Source of the DNA: Candidatus Woesebacteria bacterium
Lineage (GTDB): Bacteria; Patescibacteriota; Microgenomatia; UBA1400; MFAQ01
DNA: 5,890 bases
NCBI GenBank assembly: GCA_020052895.1
Contig: JAGVOE010000014.1
Coordinates: 1-5,890 of the forward strand
Direction of reading: 5' to 3'
Program-made: the position numbers and the translations under genes
Notes under the pieces: generated by a model
Database searches by the model: none
What the model was told of the DNA's origin: nothing
What the model saw: the letters and a program-made list of their open reading frames with translations, nothing else
Shown here: positions 5,090-5,890 of the stretch, piece after piece
Layout of the letters: each line of letters starts with the position of its first letter
Numbering within the stretch: position 1 is the stretch's first letter

Positions 5090-5890
5090 TTATAAATTTC
5101 GAATTGCACTTCTGCCAGTGATAACTTTCCTACCTGTTTTTGACTCAATTTCTTTCCTGGCGTTACCTGCCACCGTCCCACCTTCTTTGGCGATTTTCTT
5201 GTTTTCAGGAAAATTTTTCGGTAATCTTTTTTGTGAAATTTCAGTTGTAGCTGTTTCGGCAAGCATATTTAGAACTAATTCCAAATTTGTCATGTTATCT
5301 CTCAGATTTTCTTTTTTCAAACCTTTGAGGTTTTTGTATTGTTTAGTGGTTAGCCCAGCCCAGGCTTCGGTTATTTCGTTAGTTAAAATTGCAAATTCCA
5401 GTCCTTCTTTAACTCCTCGAGTTTCCCACTCATCAGTCAGTTCTTTGCGAATTTCAATACTTTTTAAACGCTGATTTATCCATTCTCGACTGTAACCCTT
5501 TTGTAAATATGTTTTTAGTGCACGATTAATAGCCAGTTCCGGATCTGCTGTTTCTTCTAATCGCTCATAACCTACACGAGCCAGCCATAATTTAAACGGT
5601 TCGGCATTAGGAGATGGGATGGATTGAATAATTCGAAGCGTAACTTCAGTATCTGCCGCATCCGTTTGGTAATACTTACCATCCGTAGCCTGCATTTTCA
5701 GTTGTACGATTTTTTCGTACACCTCACTGCCCTCTTTTTGTAGCTTAATCTTCAGGTCACTCCAGTATCTTCGAGGTATTGTACTTCCAGTTAAGACGGC
5801 AATCACATCTACTACAGAAAAATACCACAATTCCTTTTCATTATCCCAATGCCGGCGTATTCTTTTTCCTTCAAACAAAGCGATTTTGGC
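5090..5890 (-). CDS. BRO-N family protein (phage antirepressor/DinD-like), 5' end cut by the window
   Basis: The N-terminal part is a BRO-N domain, a DNA-binding fold of viral BRO proteins, phage antirepressors and the DNA-damage-induced DinD group. Counting from the TTG at 5878, signature stretches are FEGKRIRRHWD (2-12), WYFSVVDVIAVLT (18-30), RRYWSDLK (36-43), the TDAADTE segment (72-78), IQSIPSPNAEPFKLWLA (84-100) and VGYERLEE (102-109). The rest is the family's helical C-terminal half, with GYSREWINQRLKSIEIRKEL (128-147), the conserved LKGLKKENLRDNMTNLE (184-200), and a basic end with GGTVAGNARKEIE (233-245) and TGRKVIT (248-254). TTG 5878 is not the true start: the frame continues to base 5890 as Ala-Lys-Ile-Ala-Leu before FEGK, matching the usual N-terminus of relatives, so the start codon lies beyond the right edge. 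Such genes travel with phages and mobile DNA and are common in Patescibacteria. Family firm; target gene unknown. Confidence 0.92.
   Translation of the reverse strand, partial: AKIALFEGKRIRRHWDNEKELWYFSVVDVIAVLTGSTIPRRYWSDLKIKLQKEGSEVYEKIVQLKMQATDGKYYQTDAADTEVTLRIIQSIPSPNAEPFKLWLARVGYERLEETADPELAINRALKTYLQKGYSREWINQRLKSIEIRKELTDEWETRGVKEGLEFAILTNEITEAWAGLTTKQYKNLKGLKKENLRDNMTNLELVLNMLAETATTEISQKRLPKNFPENKKIAKEGGTVAGNARKEIESKTGRKVITGRSAIRNL

Noticed and set aside
5043..5474. 143-codon + strand frame antisense to the BRO-N gene
   Set aside because: It is hydrophobic and Ser/Phe-rich as expected from the complement of a Lys/Glu-rich gene, has no recognisable motif, and overlaps a clearly conserved protein.

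Overview
The window looks like compact bacterial chromosome, most plausibly from the Candidate Phyla Radiation (Patescibacteria). That is an inference from three things: a BRO-N protein of a type common in those genomes, a short PIF1-like helicase next to a YgjP-like metalloprotease, and the lack of any Shine-Dalgarno-like sequence in front of the six minus-strand starts that can be inspected. No rRNA, tRNA, CRISPR array, transposase or integrase was seen.

Layout. A left-truncated gene of unknown function (1-408, +) runs towards everything else, which is all on the minus strand. Read in the direction of minus-strand transcription (right to left), the order is: (i) an accessory-looking block with the BRO-N protein (5090-5890, running off the right edge), a 112-residue unknown (4721-5059) and a 100-residue unknown (4366-4668), the last preceded by a perfect 8-bp inverted repeat lying over an extended -10 box; (ii) a 12-helix MFS transporter (3079-4290) with a consensus TATAAT placed so that the transcript would begin at the ATG; (iii) a membrane-anchored protein with a PsbP-like extracytoplasmic part (2439-3041); (iv) a YgjP-like zinc metalloprotease (1712-2416); and (v) a PIF1-like helicase (412-1710) whose ATG lies one base after the protease stop codon. 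The helicase then meets the + strand gene tail to tail with three bases between stop codons.

How the genes may work together. The protease and helicase are almost certainly co-translated. Since YgjP-like enzymes share the HExxH metallopeptidase clan with the SprT/Wss1 proteases that digest DNA-protein crosslinks, a protease-helicase pair for clearing protein from DNA is the most attractive functional hypothesis here; it is inference only. The MFS transporter and the membrane-anchored protein are adjacent but have separate promoter-like boxes, so a shared role is not established. The right-hand block has the look of a small regulated module of mobile or phage origin. Intergenic gaps are all under 80 bp, so there is no gene-free stretch over 300 bp.
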